NCBI GenBank assembly: GCA_002453475.1
Contig: DKGY01000060.1
Span: 18,316 to 23,498 of the forward strand
DNA length: 5,183 nucleotides
Direction of reading: 5' to 3'
DNA from: Clostridium sp. UBA6758
Lineage (GTDB): Bacteria; Bacillota; Clostridia; Clostridiales; Clostridiaceae
Shown here: positions 1 to 5,183 of the stretch, one piece after another
Numbering within the stretch: the stretch's first letter is position 1
How the letters are laid out: every line of letters starts with the position of its first letter
Notes under the pieces: generated by a model
Seen by the model: only the letters and a program-made list of their open reading frames with translations
Databases searched by the model: none
Told to the model about the DNA's origin: nothing
Translations under genes and position numbers: made by a program

Positions 1-1724
1 CTGTACAACATTGTCATATGGAAAATCATAGTGCTTATGCTTATGTGGAATCAGATGGAAGAATTGTAATTGTAACTTCTACTCAAATTCCTCATATAGT
101 TAGGAGAATAGTAGGACAGGCACTTGGGTTGCCATGGGGAAGAATAAGAGTTATAAAGCCATATATAGGTGGTGGATTTGGAAATAAGCAAGATGTTGTT
201 ATAGAGCCATTAACAGTAGCTATGACACTTACAGTTAATGGAAGACCAGTAAGATATGCATTAACTAGAGAGGAATGTTTTATAGATACAAGAGTTCGTC
301 ATGCTATGCAATTTGCATTTAAAACGGGAGTTTCTAAGGATGGTAAGTTATTAGCAATAGACATAAAGAACTTAGTAAACAATGGAGCCTATGCGTCCCA
401 TGGACATTCAGTGACCATGAGTTGTGGAAGTAAATTTAGACCATTATATGATTTTAATGCTATAAAATATGAGCCTAAAACTATATATACTAATATTCCA
501 GTAGCAGGAGCTATGAGAGGGTATGGGGTTCCGCAAATTTCTTTTGCTCTAGAAAGTCATTTAGATGATATTGCTAGAGAACTCAATATAGATCCTGTAG
601 AATTTAGATTGAAAAACTTGGTAAAGCAAAATCATGTAGATCCATCTTCTAAAAATGTTGTGCGTTCTATGGGACTACCACAGTGCCTTGAAAAGGGGAA
701 GAAGTTAATAAATTGGGACGAAAAGAAAAAAAATTATAAAAGTCAAGCAGGTAATTTAGTACGTGGAGTAGGAATGGCTTGTTTTAGCTATTTTGCAGGG
801 ACTCATCCAGTAGCTTTAGAAGCGGCAGGTGCAAGAATTGTTATGAATCAAGATGGCTCAGTACAGTTGCAAATTGGGGCTACAGAAATTGGTCAAGGTA
901 GTGATACTGTATTTGCACAAATGACTTCAGAAGTTTTAGGAATTCCAATAGATATGGTTCATGTAATTTCAAATCAGGATACTGATGTTACTCCATTTGA
1001 TACAGGGGCTTATGCATCAAGACAGACCTTTGTTACAGGTGCTGCAGTAAAAAAAGCTGCTATAGAGGTGAAAAGTAAAGTCCTTCAGTTTGCTAGCAGA
1101 AAAAATGGTCTCAATCCAGAGGTAATGGATATAGTGGAGTGCAATATAGTTGAAAAAACAACAGGGATAGTTGTCTGTCCTCTTGAACAAATAGCATTAG
1201 AATCATTTTATGATCGAATTTATAGTTGTCCTATAACTAGTGACATTTCTGTTAATATAAGGACTAACGTAGTTGCCTATGGAGCAACTTTTGCAGAAGT
1301 TGAAGTAGACATGAAAACTGGTCAAATTGCCGTCGTAGAAATATATAATATTCATGACTCTGGAACTATAATTAATCCAATGTTGGCAGAAGGGCAAGTT
1401 GATGGTGGTGTAAGTATGGCACTTGGATATGCTTTATCAGAGCAAATGATATTTGATGAGAAAACTGGAAGAACTCTTAATAATAATCTTTTAGATTATA
1501 AATTACAAACTATTTTAGACACTCCTAATATTGGTTCAGCCTTTGTAGAAATTCCAGATGATGCAGGAAGCTTTGGACAAAAATCATTAGGAGAAAATAC
1601 AACACTTTCTCCAGCTCCAGCTATAAGAAATGCGGTTCTAGATGCAACTGGTGTTGCCTTTAATAGAATACCAATGAATCCACAAAGAGTATTCGAAAAA
1701 TTTAAGGAAGAAGGCTTAATATAG
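1..1724 (+). CDS. xdhA: Xanthine dehydrogenase, molybdenum-binding subunit (5'-truncated by window edge)
   Basis: Large subunit of a xanthine dehydrogenase-type molybdenum hydroxylase, which binds the molybdopterin cofactor and hydroxylates purines in the cytoplasm. The reading frame is open to the left edge (codons from position 3 read V-Q-H-C-H before the first ATG at 18). That ATG has no ribosome binding site, so the true start lies upstream. About 573 residues are visible against roughly 750-770 in the family, so some 190 N-terminal residues are missing. Numbering from the ATG at 18: STQ at 21-23, the cofactor-binding GGGFGNKQD loop at 51-59, AMRGYG at 165-170, GATEIGQG at 287-294 and GQKSLGE at 520-526. 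By family knowledge, Arg167 matches the substrate-orienting Arg880 of bovine enzyme and Glu526 the catalytic base Glu1261. Gln58 sits where bovine Glu802 is, and GE-N-T-T follows where many relatives have GE-P-P. The FAD and iron-sulfur subunit genes follow. The family is secure; xanthine as substrate is inferred from the neighbours. Confidence 0.93.
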   Translation, partial: VQHCHMENHSAYAYVESDGRIVIVTSTQIPHIVRRIVGQALGLPWGRIRVIKPYIGGGFGNKQDVVIEPLTVAMTLTVNGRPVRYALTREECFIDTRVRHAMQFAFKTGVSKDGKLLAIDIKNLVNNGAYASHGHSVTMSCGSKFRPLYDFNAIKYEPKTIYTNIPVAGAMRGYGVPQISFALESHLDDIARELNIDPVEFRLKNLVKQNHVDPSSKNVVRSMGLPQCLEKGKKLINWDEKKKNYKSQAGNLVRGVGMACFSYFAGTHPVALEAAGARIVMNQDGSVQLQIGATEIGQGSDTVFAQMTSEVLGIPIDMVHVISNQDTDVTPFDTGAYASRQTFVTGAAVKKAAIEVKSKVLQFASRKNGLNPEVMDIVECNIVEKTTGIVVCPLEQIALESFYDRIYSCPITSDISVNIRTNVVAYGATFAEVEVDMKTGQIAVVEIYNIHDSGTIINPMLAEGQVDGGVSMALGYALSEQMIFDEKTGRTLNNNLLDYKLQTILDTPNIGSAFVEIPDDAGSFGQKSLGENTTLSPAPAIRNAVLDATGVAFNRIPMNPQRVFEKFKEEGLI

Positions 1725-1832
1725 AATTTCTCTTAAATTTAATAGTACAGATTTCATAGCTAGTAAATTGAAGTTACAAATATAGAAGGAGGTGGATTTT
1801 AGTAGAGGATTAAATCTCTACTAAAGACAAAA
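1725..1832 (+). other. xdhA-xdhB intergenic spacer
   Basis: This 108-base gap has no recognisable gene and no convincing promoter or terminator. Its first part is AT-rich with only a weak 5-bp AATTT/AAATT dyad. Its last part carries a strong Shine-Dalgarno and a hairpin that belong to xdhB. The absence of a terminator and the shared enzyme complex suggest that xdhA and xdhB are cotranscribed, although the gap is longer than the xdhB-xdhC junction. Confidence 0.6.
1786..1832 (+). promoter_or_regulatory. Ribosome binding site of xdhB with a hairpin in the spacer
   Basis: AAGGAGGTG at 1786-1794 is a near-perfect complement to the 3' end of 16S rRNA, but the xdhB ATG is at 1833. Some 40 nt therefore separate GGAGG from the start, far beyond the usual 5-10. 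The gap contains a perfect 10-bp inverted repeat: TTTAGTAGAG (1798-1807) and CTCTACTAAA (1816-1825), with an 8-nt loop and a possible extra U-G pair at its base. If it folds, the effective spacing falls to about 10-12 nt. Upstream in frame there is a TAG at 1803 and only an ATT at 1809, so no better start exists near the Shine-Dalgarno. There is no U-tract after the stem, so it is not a terminator. The structure is seen in the sequence; its role in translation is inferred. Confidence 0.7.
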
Positions 1833-2690
1833 ATGTTTGATATTAAAAATATACTAGAGCCTAGCAGTATAGAAGAGGCAGTAAAAATTCTTTATGAAAA
1901 TAACAATTTAAAAATAATATCTGGTGGAACTGATGTTTTAATTAAATTACATCATGGTGGTATGGAAGAAACGGAACTTTTAAGTTTGAAAAATTTAGCG
2001 GAATTAGATTTCATAAAAGTTCTAGAAAATGGCACCATAGAAATTGGATCCACCACTTGTTTTACTAATATATATAGAAATAAAATTATACAAGAATTTG
2101 TTCCTGCTTTAGGACAAGGAGCTGTATCTATGGGAGGACCGCAGATAAGAAATATGGCTACTATTGGAGGAAATGTATGTAATGGAGCTGTTTCAGCAGA
2201 TAGTGCACCAAGTTTATTTGCTTTTAATGCTAAGTTAAGATTAAGAAGTTTTCGGGGAGAAAGAATAGTTCCCATAGAAGAATTCTATGAAGGTCCTGGA
2301 AAGGTAAATATAAGAAATGATGAAATTCTTATAAGCATTTTAATTGAAAAAAAGGACTATGAAGGAGCAAGAGGAACATATATTAAGTATAGCAATCGAA
2401 AGGCAATGGATATTTCTATGTTAGGTGTATGTGTTGTTACTAATGTGAAGGAAAATAAATTTAAAGATTTAAGAATAGCCCTAGGGGTAGCAGCACCACC
2501 GCCTATAAGATCTAAGGATGCAGAAAAGTATGCTCTTGGTCTAGAAATTTCAGGAGAAAGTATTAAGAATATTGCACAACAGACAGTAAAATCAGCAAGG
2601 GCTAGAGATTCATGGAGAGCATCAAAGGATTATAGGGAGCATTTAATACAAGAATTAACAATAAGAGCTATTGAAGAAGTAACTAAATAG
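1833..2690 (+). CDS. xdhB: Xanthine dehydrogenase, FAD-binding subunit
   Basis: Medium subunit (285 residues, normal length for the XdhB/CoxM family), which carries FAD and hands electrons to the final acceptor, probably NAD+ or a low-potential carrier. The N-terminal FAD-binding domain (PCMH-type fold) shows I-S-G-G-T-D-V at 29-35, the pyrophosphate loop common to the family. The second FAD signature is at about 101-126, with G-G-P-Q-I-R-N followed by A-T-I-G-G-N and the S-A-D-S-A-P segment. The C-terminal CO-dehydrogenase-flavoprotein domain runs from about 175 and contains G-V-A-A-P-P-P-I-R (218-226) and a W-R-A-S-K motif (261-265). The protein closely resembles E. coli XdhB, which also begins MFD. 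That supports the ATG at 1833 despite the distant Shine-Dalgarno. The stop at 2688-2690 is followed at once by the ribosome binding site of the iron-sulfur gene, so translation is probably coupled. Confidence 0.95.
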   Translation: MFDIKNILEPSSIEEAVKILYENNNLKIISGGTDVLIKLHHGGMEETELLSLKNLAELDFIKVLENGTIEIGSTTCFTNIYRNKIIQEFVPALGQGAVSMGGPQIRNMATIGGNVCNGAVSADSAPSLFAFNAKLRLRSFRGERIVPIEEFYEGPGKVNIRNDEILISILIEKKDYEGARGTYIKYSNRKAMDISMLGVCVVTNVKENKFKDLRIALGVAAPPPIRSKDAEKYALGLEISGESIKNIAQQTVKSARARDSWRASKDYREHLIQELTIRAIEEVTK

Positions 2691-2704
2691 TGGAGGATTT
2701 TATT

Positions 2705-3178
2705 ATGAGCGATAAGAACTTTAGGAAGGTATCAATGAAGGTAAATGGAAAAAAATACACTTTAGAAGTAGATGTACGAGAGTCTTTGTTAGATGTATTG
2801 CGAAATAGACTTCAATTTACAGGGGTAAAGCAAGGATGTTCAGTTGGAGAATGTGGAGCTTGTACAGTATTAGTAGACGGTATCCCCATAGATTCATGTA
2901 TTTATATGGCTGTTTGGGCTAATGAAAAAGAAATTTTAACCATAGAAGGTGTGTCGAAAAATGGTAATTTATCAAAAGTACAAAAGGCATTTGTAGAGGA
3001 GGGAGCAATTCAATGTGGTTTCTGTACTCCTGGATTAGTACTTACAACTACAGCTTTATTAAATAGCGGACAAGAATATAGTGATGAAGAAATAAAAAGA
3101 GAAATATCCGGACACTTATGTAGATGTACTGGATATCAAAAAATATTTAATGCTACAAAGAAATCACTAAATAAATAA
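2705..3178 (+). CDS. xdhC: Xanthine dehydrogenase, [2Fe-2S] iron-sulfur subunit
   Basis: Small subunit (157 residues), which carries two [2Fe-2S] clusters and relays electrons from the molybdenum centre to FAD. The N-terminal plant-ferredoxin domain binds one cluster through Cys45, Cys50, Cys53 and Cys65 (C-x4-C-G-x-C-x11-C). The C-terminal four-helix domain binds the second through Cys104, Cys107, Cys139 and Cys141 (C-G-F-C and C-R-C). All eight ligands are present. The ATG at 2705 is preferred over an in-frame GTG at 2690, because GGAGG (2692-2696) lies 8 nt before the ATG, whereas the GTG overlaps that Shine-Dalgarno and the xdhB stop. The gene sits 14 nt after xdhB and is the last of the operon, followed by a terminator. 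The name follows E. coli xdhC; elsewhere 'XdhC' is used for an unrelated maturation chaperone. Confidence 0.95.
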   Translation: MSDKNFRKVSMKVNGKKYTLEVDVRESLLDVLRNRLQFTGVKQGCSVGECGACTVLVDGIPIDSCIYMAVWANEKEILTIEGVSKNGNLSKVQKAFVEEGAIQCGFCTPGLVLTTTALLNSGQEYSDEEIKREISGHLCRCTGYQKIFNATKKSLNK

Positions 3179-3182
3179 TTTA

Positions 3183-3220
3183 AATAAAATCCTAGTTAAT
3201 GTCTATGCTAGGATTTTATT
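3183..3220 (+). terminator. Rho-independent terminator of the xdh operon
   Basis: A perfect 13-bp stem, AATAAAATCCTAG (3183-3195) with CTAGGATTTTATT (3208-3220), encloses a 12-nt loop only 4 nt after the xdhC stop. The T-rich 3' arm (GATTTTATT) supplies the U-tract on the plus strand, and the A-rich 5' arm makes the site potentially bidirectional. Confidence 0.85.
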
Positions 3221-3224
3221 ATGG

Positions 3225-3276
3225 AAAAACATAAGAGATATATGAAGAGTGTTAATCAACTTCATGTATCTCTTAT
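3225..3276 (-). terminator. Rho-independent terminator of the purine permease
   Basis: A 17-bp stem (3231-3247 with 3260-3276), broken only by one G-T wobble, closes a 12-nt loop. Read on the minus strand it lies 25 nt past the permease stop and is followed by GTTTTT (3225-3230), the expected U-tract. On the plus strand it follows the xdh terminator and could act as a backup for it. Confidence 0.82.
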
Positions 3277-3301
3277 ATAGTTTTGGGGAATACATAGTTA
3301 A

Positions 3302-4675
3302 TTATTTGTTCAAAGTCATACCGGATTTAGTTTTAATAACAGGCTTTTCAGACTTATCATTAGGTAAGATTAAATTTAATATTACAGCAAATATAGTTGC
3401 AGTTGTTACACCAGAACCAAATATTATCTGTAAGGATTCTGGAAACATACTAAGAGCCTCAGGTCGAACAATGACGCCTACACCTAAAGCAAAGGAAATT
3501 CCAATTACAAAAATGTTTCTTCTGGTCATATCAACTTTGCCTAGAATTTTAATACCAGAACAAGCAATGGAACCGAACATAACTATACCAGCAGCTCCAA
3601 GAACTGGACTAGGCATAATCGATATTAAAGAAGCGAATTTTGGTATTAAACCCATTATTGACAGTATTATTCCAGCTACAATTATAACAAACCTACTAGC
3701 AACTCCTGTAACATTTATAAGACCAGTACACTGGCTAAAGGATGTATTTGCAGTAGAGTTAAAAAATCCAGCTAAGATTGAGCCAAGTCCATCACAAAGT
3801 ACACCTCCAAAAAGTTGTTTGTTAGAAACTTCAATTTCACAGGCTTCTCCAATAGCTAGAGTATCACCTACAGTTTCTACAGTAGTTGCTAGATAAACAG
3901 CTAAAAAACTAATAATGGCTGGTGCGGAAAAATTAATTCCAAATTTAAGAGGTTTAGGAATAGAAATCCAGGATGCAGCAGATATTGGAGTAGTGTCTAA
4001 TAAGCCAAAAGGGATAGCTAACAAGTATCCACATAATATACCTATAAATATAGAACAAGAACTTATAAAAGTATTTTTAGATTGATTGGTAATTACAATG
4101 ATAATTAGGACAATAGCACCGAGCAATAAAAATTTTGGATCTCCATAGTTTGGGTTTCCAGAACCACCAGCTAGCCAGTCAATTCCAACAGGAATTATAG
4201 TAATACCTATCATAGTAACTACAGTACCAGTAACAAGTGGTGGAAAAATTTTTTTAACGTGATTAATGAAAAAACTTAAAATTACTTCTAATAGTGCTCC
4301 TATCATTGTAGCTGTGCATATAGTAGCAATACCTAAAGTCATGTTGCCGTTATAAGTGCTACCGATGGCAATAGCCGGGCTTACAAAAGCAAAGGAGGTA
4401 CCCATGATAAATGGAAGCTTGCTTCCTATAGGGCCAATGCCTTTAGCTTGAATAAGTGTTGTAAGACCAGAAGCAAATAGGGCACATGAGACTAGAAATG
4501 ATGTGTCAGATATTTTTAATCCTAATGCACCAGCTACTACTAGTGGAACTGCTACTATACCACTGAAACATGCAAAAATTGCTTGAAATGCAAGAATTAA
4601 AGTTTGTTTAATAGGTGGTTTGTCATCTAGTTTAATTCTAAGAAGCGATTTCTTTGGAGCGTTAGTTGATTGCAA
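3302..4675 (-). CDS. NCS2-family purine (xanthine/urate-type) permease
   Basis: Integral membrane transporter of the nucleobase:cation symporter-2 family, 457 residues as usual, with many hydrophobic segments consistent with the 14-helix UraA fold. It probably imports a purine with H+ or Na+. Family landmarks are the TM3 segment K-L-P-F-I-M-G-T-S-F-A-F (87-98), the substrate-site E-x-x-x-D in TM8 (Glu267, Asp271), Asp295 in G-V-L-C-D-G, and Q-C-T-G (315-318) followed by V-T-G-V-A-S-R (322-328) in TM10. Two positions look unusual. The TM1 Q-H pair of many members reads Q31-A32, and the Q-N-x-G signature reads Q-C-T-G. The start is TTG at 4675; it is preceded by AGAGGGGG (4683-4690) at a 7-nt spacing, and there is no internal Met before residue 91. 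The gene converges on the xdh operon and diverges from the ygeW-like gene, which suggests purine import. Exact substrate unknown; xanthine, hypoxanthine or urate fit best. Confidence 0.9.
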   Translation of the reverse strand: MQSTNAPKKSLLRIKLDDKPPIKQTLILAFQAIFACFSGIVAVPLVVAGALGLKISDTSFLVSCALFASGLTTLIQAKGIGPIGSKLPFIMGTSFAFVSPAIAIGSTYNGNMTLGIATICTATMIGALLEVILSFFINHVKKIFPPLVTGTVVTMIGITIIPVGIDWLAGGSGNPNYGDPKFLLLGAIVLIIIVITNQSKNTFISSCSIFIGILCGYLLAIPFGLLDTTPISAASWISIPKPLKFGINFSAPAIISFLAVYLATTVETVGDTLAIGEACEIEVSNKQLFGGVLCDGLGSILAGFFNSTANTSFSQCTGLINVTGVASRFVIIVAGIILSIMGLIPKFASLISIMPSPVLGAAGIVMFGSIACSGIKILGKVDMTRRNIFVIGISFALGVGVIVRPEALSMFPESLQIIFGSGVTTATIFAVILNLILPNDKSEKPVIKTKSGMTLNK

Positions 4676-4700
4676 TTTAATTCCCCCTCTAAAATTTATA

Positions 4701-4729
4701 ATTATATCTTACGCATAATGCATGAAGTG
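4701..4729 (-). promoter_or_regulatory. Candidate promoter of the purine permease
   Basis: On the minus strand a perfect TATAAT (4706 down to 4701) sits about 11 bases before the permease Shine-Dalgarno. At a 17-nt spacing the -35 position reads CACTTC (4729-4724), far from TTGACA. Transcription would start near 4694, giving a short leader. A weak -35 often means dependence on an activator, and the 18-nt element lies just upstream of it. The spacer contains the small dyad GCATAATGC (4713-4721). An alternative -10, TATATT (4759-4754), overlaps the element but has no recognisable -35. Confidence 0.4.
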
Positions 4730-4738
4730 CTATAAATG

Positions 4739-4756
4739 TTTTACTAACTAGTTAAT
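4739..4756 (-). promoter_or_regulatory. Candidate operator, copy 1 (permease side)
   Basis: Read on the minus strand this is ATTAACTAGTTAGTAAAA, identical at 17 of 18 positions to the copy at 4990-5007 on the plus strand. It has a palindromic core, TAACTAGTTA (4745-4754), as expected for a dimeric helix-turn-helix regulator. It is centred about 55 bp upstream of the estimated permease transcription start. The regulator is not in the window and its family cannot be told from this. Confidence 0.55.
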
Positions 4757-4793
4757 ATAAAAAATAAATAAAAAAATATATATTTAACTATAG

Positions 4794-4825
4794 TTTATGA
4801 ATAAGCATAATAAATTTATGAATAA
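4794..4825. repeat. 11-bp direct repeat with 21-bp period
   Basis: TTTATGAATAA occurs at 4794-4804 and again at 4815-4825. The starts are 21 bp apart, about two helical turns, so both copies would face the same side of the DNA. Such spacing is typical of tandem activator sites, but the region is so AT-rich that chance is a real alternative. Confidence 0.45.
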
Positions 4826-4956
4826 ATGTTAAGAGAATATAATAATTTAAGTTTGAAATGGATAAATTTAAAGTATTTAGATTTTACCAATAAGAAAAAA
4901 ATTAAATAAATTTACAAAAAAGTAGATAAAATATTTAGAATTATCTAATTTCTATA

Positions 4957-4986
4957 TTGACATTAAATGTAATTAGAGGTTATAAT
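4957..4986 (+). promoter_or_regulatory. Consensus sigma-A promoter of the ygeW-like gene
   Basis: A perfect -35 TTGACA (4957-4962) and a perfect -10 TATAAT (4981-4986) are separated by 18 nt. Transcription would start near 4993, about 100 nt before the GTG start of the ygeW-like gene. A promoter this strong would need to be held off when unused, which fits the candidate operator lying on the start point. Confidence 0.8.
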
Positions 4987-4989
4987 TTG

Positions 4990-5007
4990 ATTAACTAGTC
5001 AGTAAAA
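4990..5007 (+). promoter_or_regulatory. Candidate operator, copy 2 (at the ygeW-like transcription start)
   Basis: ATTAACTAGTCAGTAAAA begins 3 nt after the -10 box and covers the expected transcription start, a classic repressor position. It repeats the permease-side element with a single T/C change and the opposite orientation; the two centres are 247 bp apart. The palindromic core here is ACTAGT. Confidence 0.58.
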
Positions 5008-5092
5008 AATTAATGATGAATTTCAAAAAAAATAAAGTGCAGAAATTTATTTTGTAATAGGAGATTTTAAAAAATATCAAGGGGTGGATTTT

Positions 5093-5183
5093 GTGGAGAA
5101 TATTAAAAATCTTATGGAGAAGCTTGAAAAACTTGATTTCGGGGAGATGTACAATAATGATTTTTTCTTAACCTGGGAAAAGA
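5093..5183 (+). CDS. ygeW: N-terminus of a YgeW-like knotted carbamoyltransferase (cut by window edge)
   Basis: Only 30 codons are visible, from GTG at 5093 to the right edge, and the frame stays open. The start follows a Shine-Dalgarno-like GGGGTGG (5081-5087) at 5 nt; an in-frame ATG at 5114 lacks a comparable site. The visible end, N-N-D-F-F-L-T-W-E-K (residues 21-30), matches my recollection of the E. coli YgeW N-terminus (K-D-F-L-L-T-W-E-Q), preceded in both by a short helical stretch. YgeW belongs to the aspartate/ornithine carbamoyltransferase superfamily and is encoded with ygeX, ygeY, hyuA and ssnA in anaerobic purine/urate degradation clusters. The xanthine dehydrogenase and purine permease alongside support this. 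The catalytic motifs lie outside the window, so the call rests on a short match plus context. Confidence 0.68.
   Translation, partial: MENIKNLMEKLEKLDFGEMYNNDFFLTWEK

Larger units (their letters stand above)
4676..5092. other. Divergent regulatory intergenic region
   Basis: These 417 very AT-rich bases separate the divergent permease and ygeW-like genes. I see no gene, tRNA or recognisable purine riboswitch core in either direction. The region holds a consensus plus-strand promoter, a weaker minus-strand promoter candidate, an 18-nt element present twice in opposite orientation, an 11-bp direct repeat, and an imperfect AT-rich dyad TAGATAA/TTATCTA (4923-4929, 4941-4947) just upstream of the plus-strand -35. 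The ygeW-like transcript would have a leader of about 100 nt. Confidence 0.7.

Noticed and set aside
18..20. ATG at 18 as the start of the molybdenum subunit
   Set aside because: The frame continues to the left edge with family-like residues (Q-H-C-H), there is no Shine-Dalgarno, and about 190 N-terminal residues would be missing. The gene begins upstream.
1203..1397. Minus-strand open frame of 64 codons within xdhA
   Set aside because: It is antisense to the molybdenum subunit, short, and has no recognisable product.
1792..1824. Ten-codon leader peptide starting at GTG 1792 in the xdhB leader
   Set aside because: Its start codon lies within the Shine-Dalgarno, so that site cannot serve it, and no other ribosome binding site is seen.
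1952..2275. Minus-strand open frame of 107 codons within xdhB
   Set aside because: It is antisense to a well-conserved FAD-binding domain with no independent coding signal.
2690..2692. GTG at 2690 as the xdhC start
   Set aside because: It overlaps the xdhB stop and the Shine-Dalgarno itself, while the ATG at 2705 has ideal 8-nt spacing.
3249..3896. Long plus-strand open frame of 215 codons opposite the permease
   Set aside because: It lies antisense inside the 3' part of the permease, has no ribosome binding site, starts within the terminator hairpin, and its product resembles no family. It is a shadow of the permease gene.
4676..4860. Purine riboswitch upstream of the permease
   Set aside because: I looked for the conserved loop and junction sequences of the guanine/adenine riboswitch class on the minus strand and found none; the leader from the likely promoter is also too short.
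5029..5053. AAAATAAA/TTTATTTT dyad in the ygeW-like leader
   Set aside because: It is only 8 A-T pairs in an AT-rich stretch, so it is weak and easily due to chance.
4950..5092. Sigma-54 promoter for the ygeW-like gene, as in ygeV-controlled systems
   Set aside because: No GG-N10-GC element of the TGGCAC-N5-TTGC type is present, and a perfect sigma-A type promoter explains transcription.

Overview
The window is AT-rich, with A/T-biased codon use, strong purine-rich ribosome binding sites and GTG/TTG starts. Together with an anaerobe-type purine gene set this suggests a low-GC Firmicute, most likely a Clostridium of the purine- or amino-acid-fermenting kind. The assignment is by feel of composition and protein similarity; no search was run.

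Layout. Positions 1-3178 hold three plus-strand genes of a molybdenum-containing xanthine dehydrogenase (purine hydroxylase) in the order molybdenum subunit (5' end outside the window), FAD subunit, [2Fe-2S] subunit, matching E. coli xdhA-xdhB-xdhC. Two back-to-back hairpin terminators follow (3183-3276). A minus-strand NCS2-type purine permease (3302-4675, TTG start) points toward them. A 417-base AT-rich intergenic region (4676-5092) separates the permease from a divergent plus-strand gene that starts at 5093 and runs off the right edge. Its 30 visible residues resemble the N-terminus of YgeW, the knotted carbamoyltransferase of the anaerobic purine/urate degradation cluster.

How it fits together. 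The permease would bring in a purine such as xanthine, hypoxanthine or urate. The three-subunit dehydrogenase would interconvert hypoxanthine, xanthine and possibly urate, passing electrons from the molybdenum centre through two [2Fe-2S] clusters to FAD. YgeW would work further along the ring-opening branch. In E. coli the order is xdhABC-ygeV-ygeW-ygeX; here the inverted permease occupies the place of the regulator gene ygeV.

Non-coding signals that stand out: (1) a near-perfect Shine-Dalgarno for the FAD subunit lies about 40 nt from its ATG, and the gap is filled by a perfect 10-bp hairpin that would bring the two together; (2) an 18-nt element (17/18 identical) occurs in opposite orientations in front of the permease and at the start of the ygeW-like transcript, a candidate shared operator; (3) a consensus TTGACA/TATAAT promoter drives the ygeW-like gene; (4) an 11-bp direct repeat with a 21-bp period lies between the divergent genes. 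I do not see a wholly new protein system; the most unusual material is regulatory.
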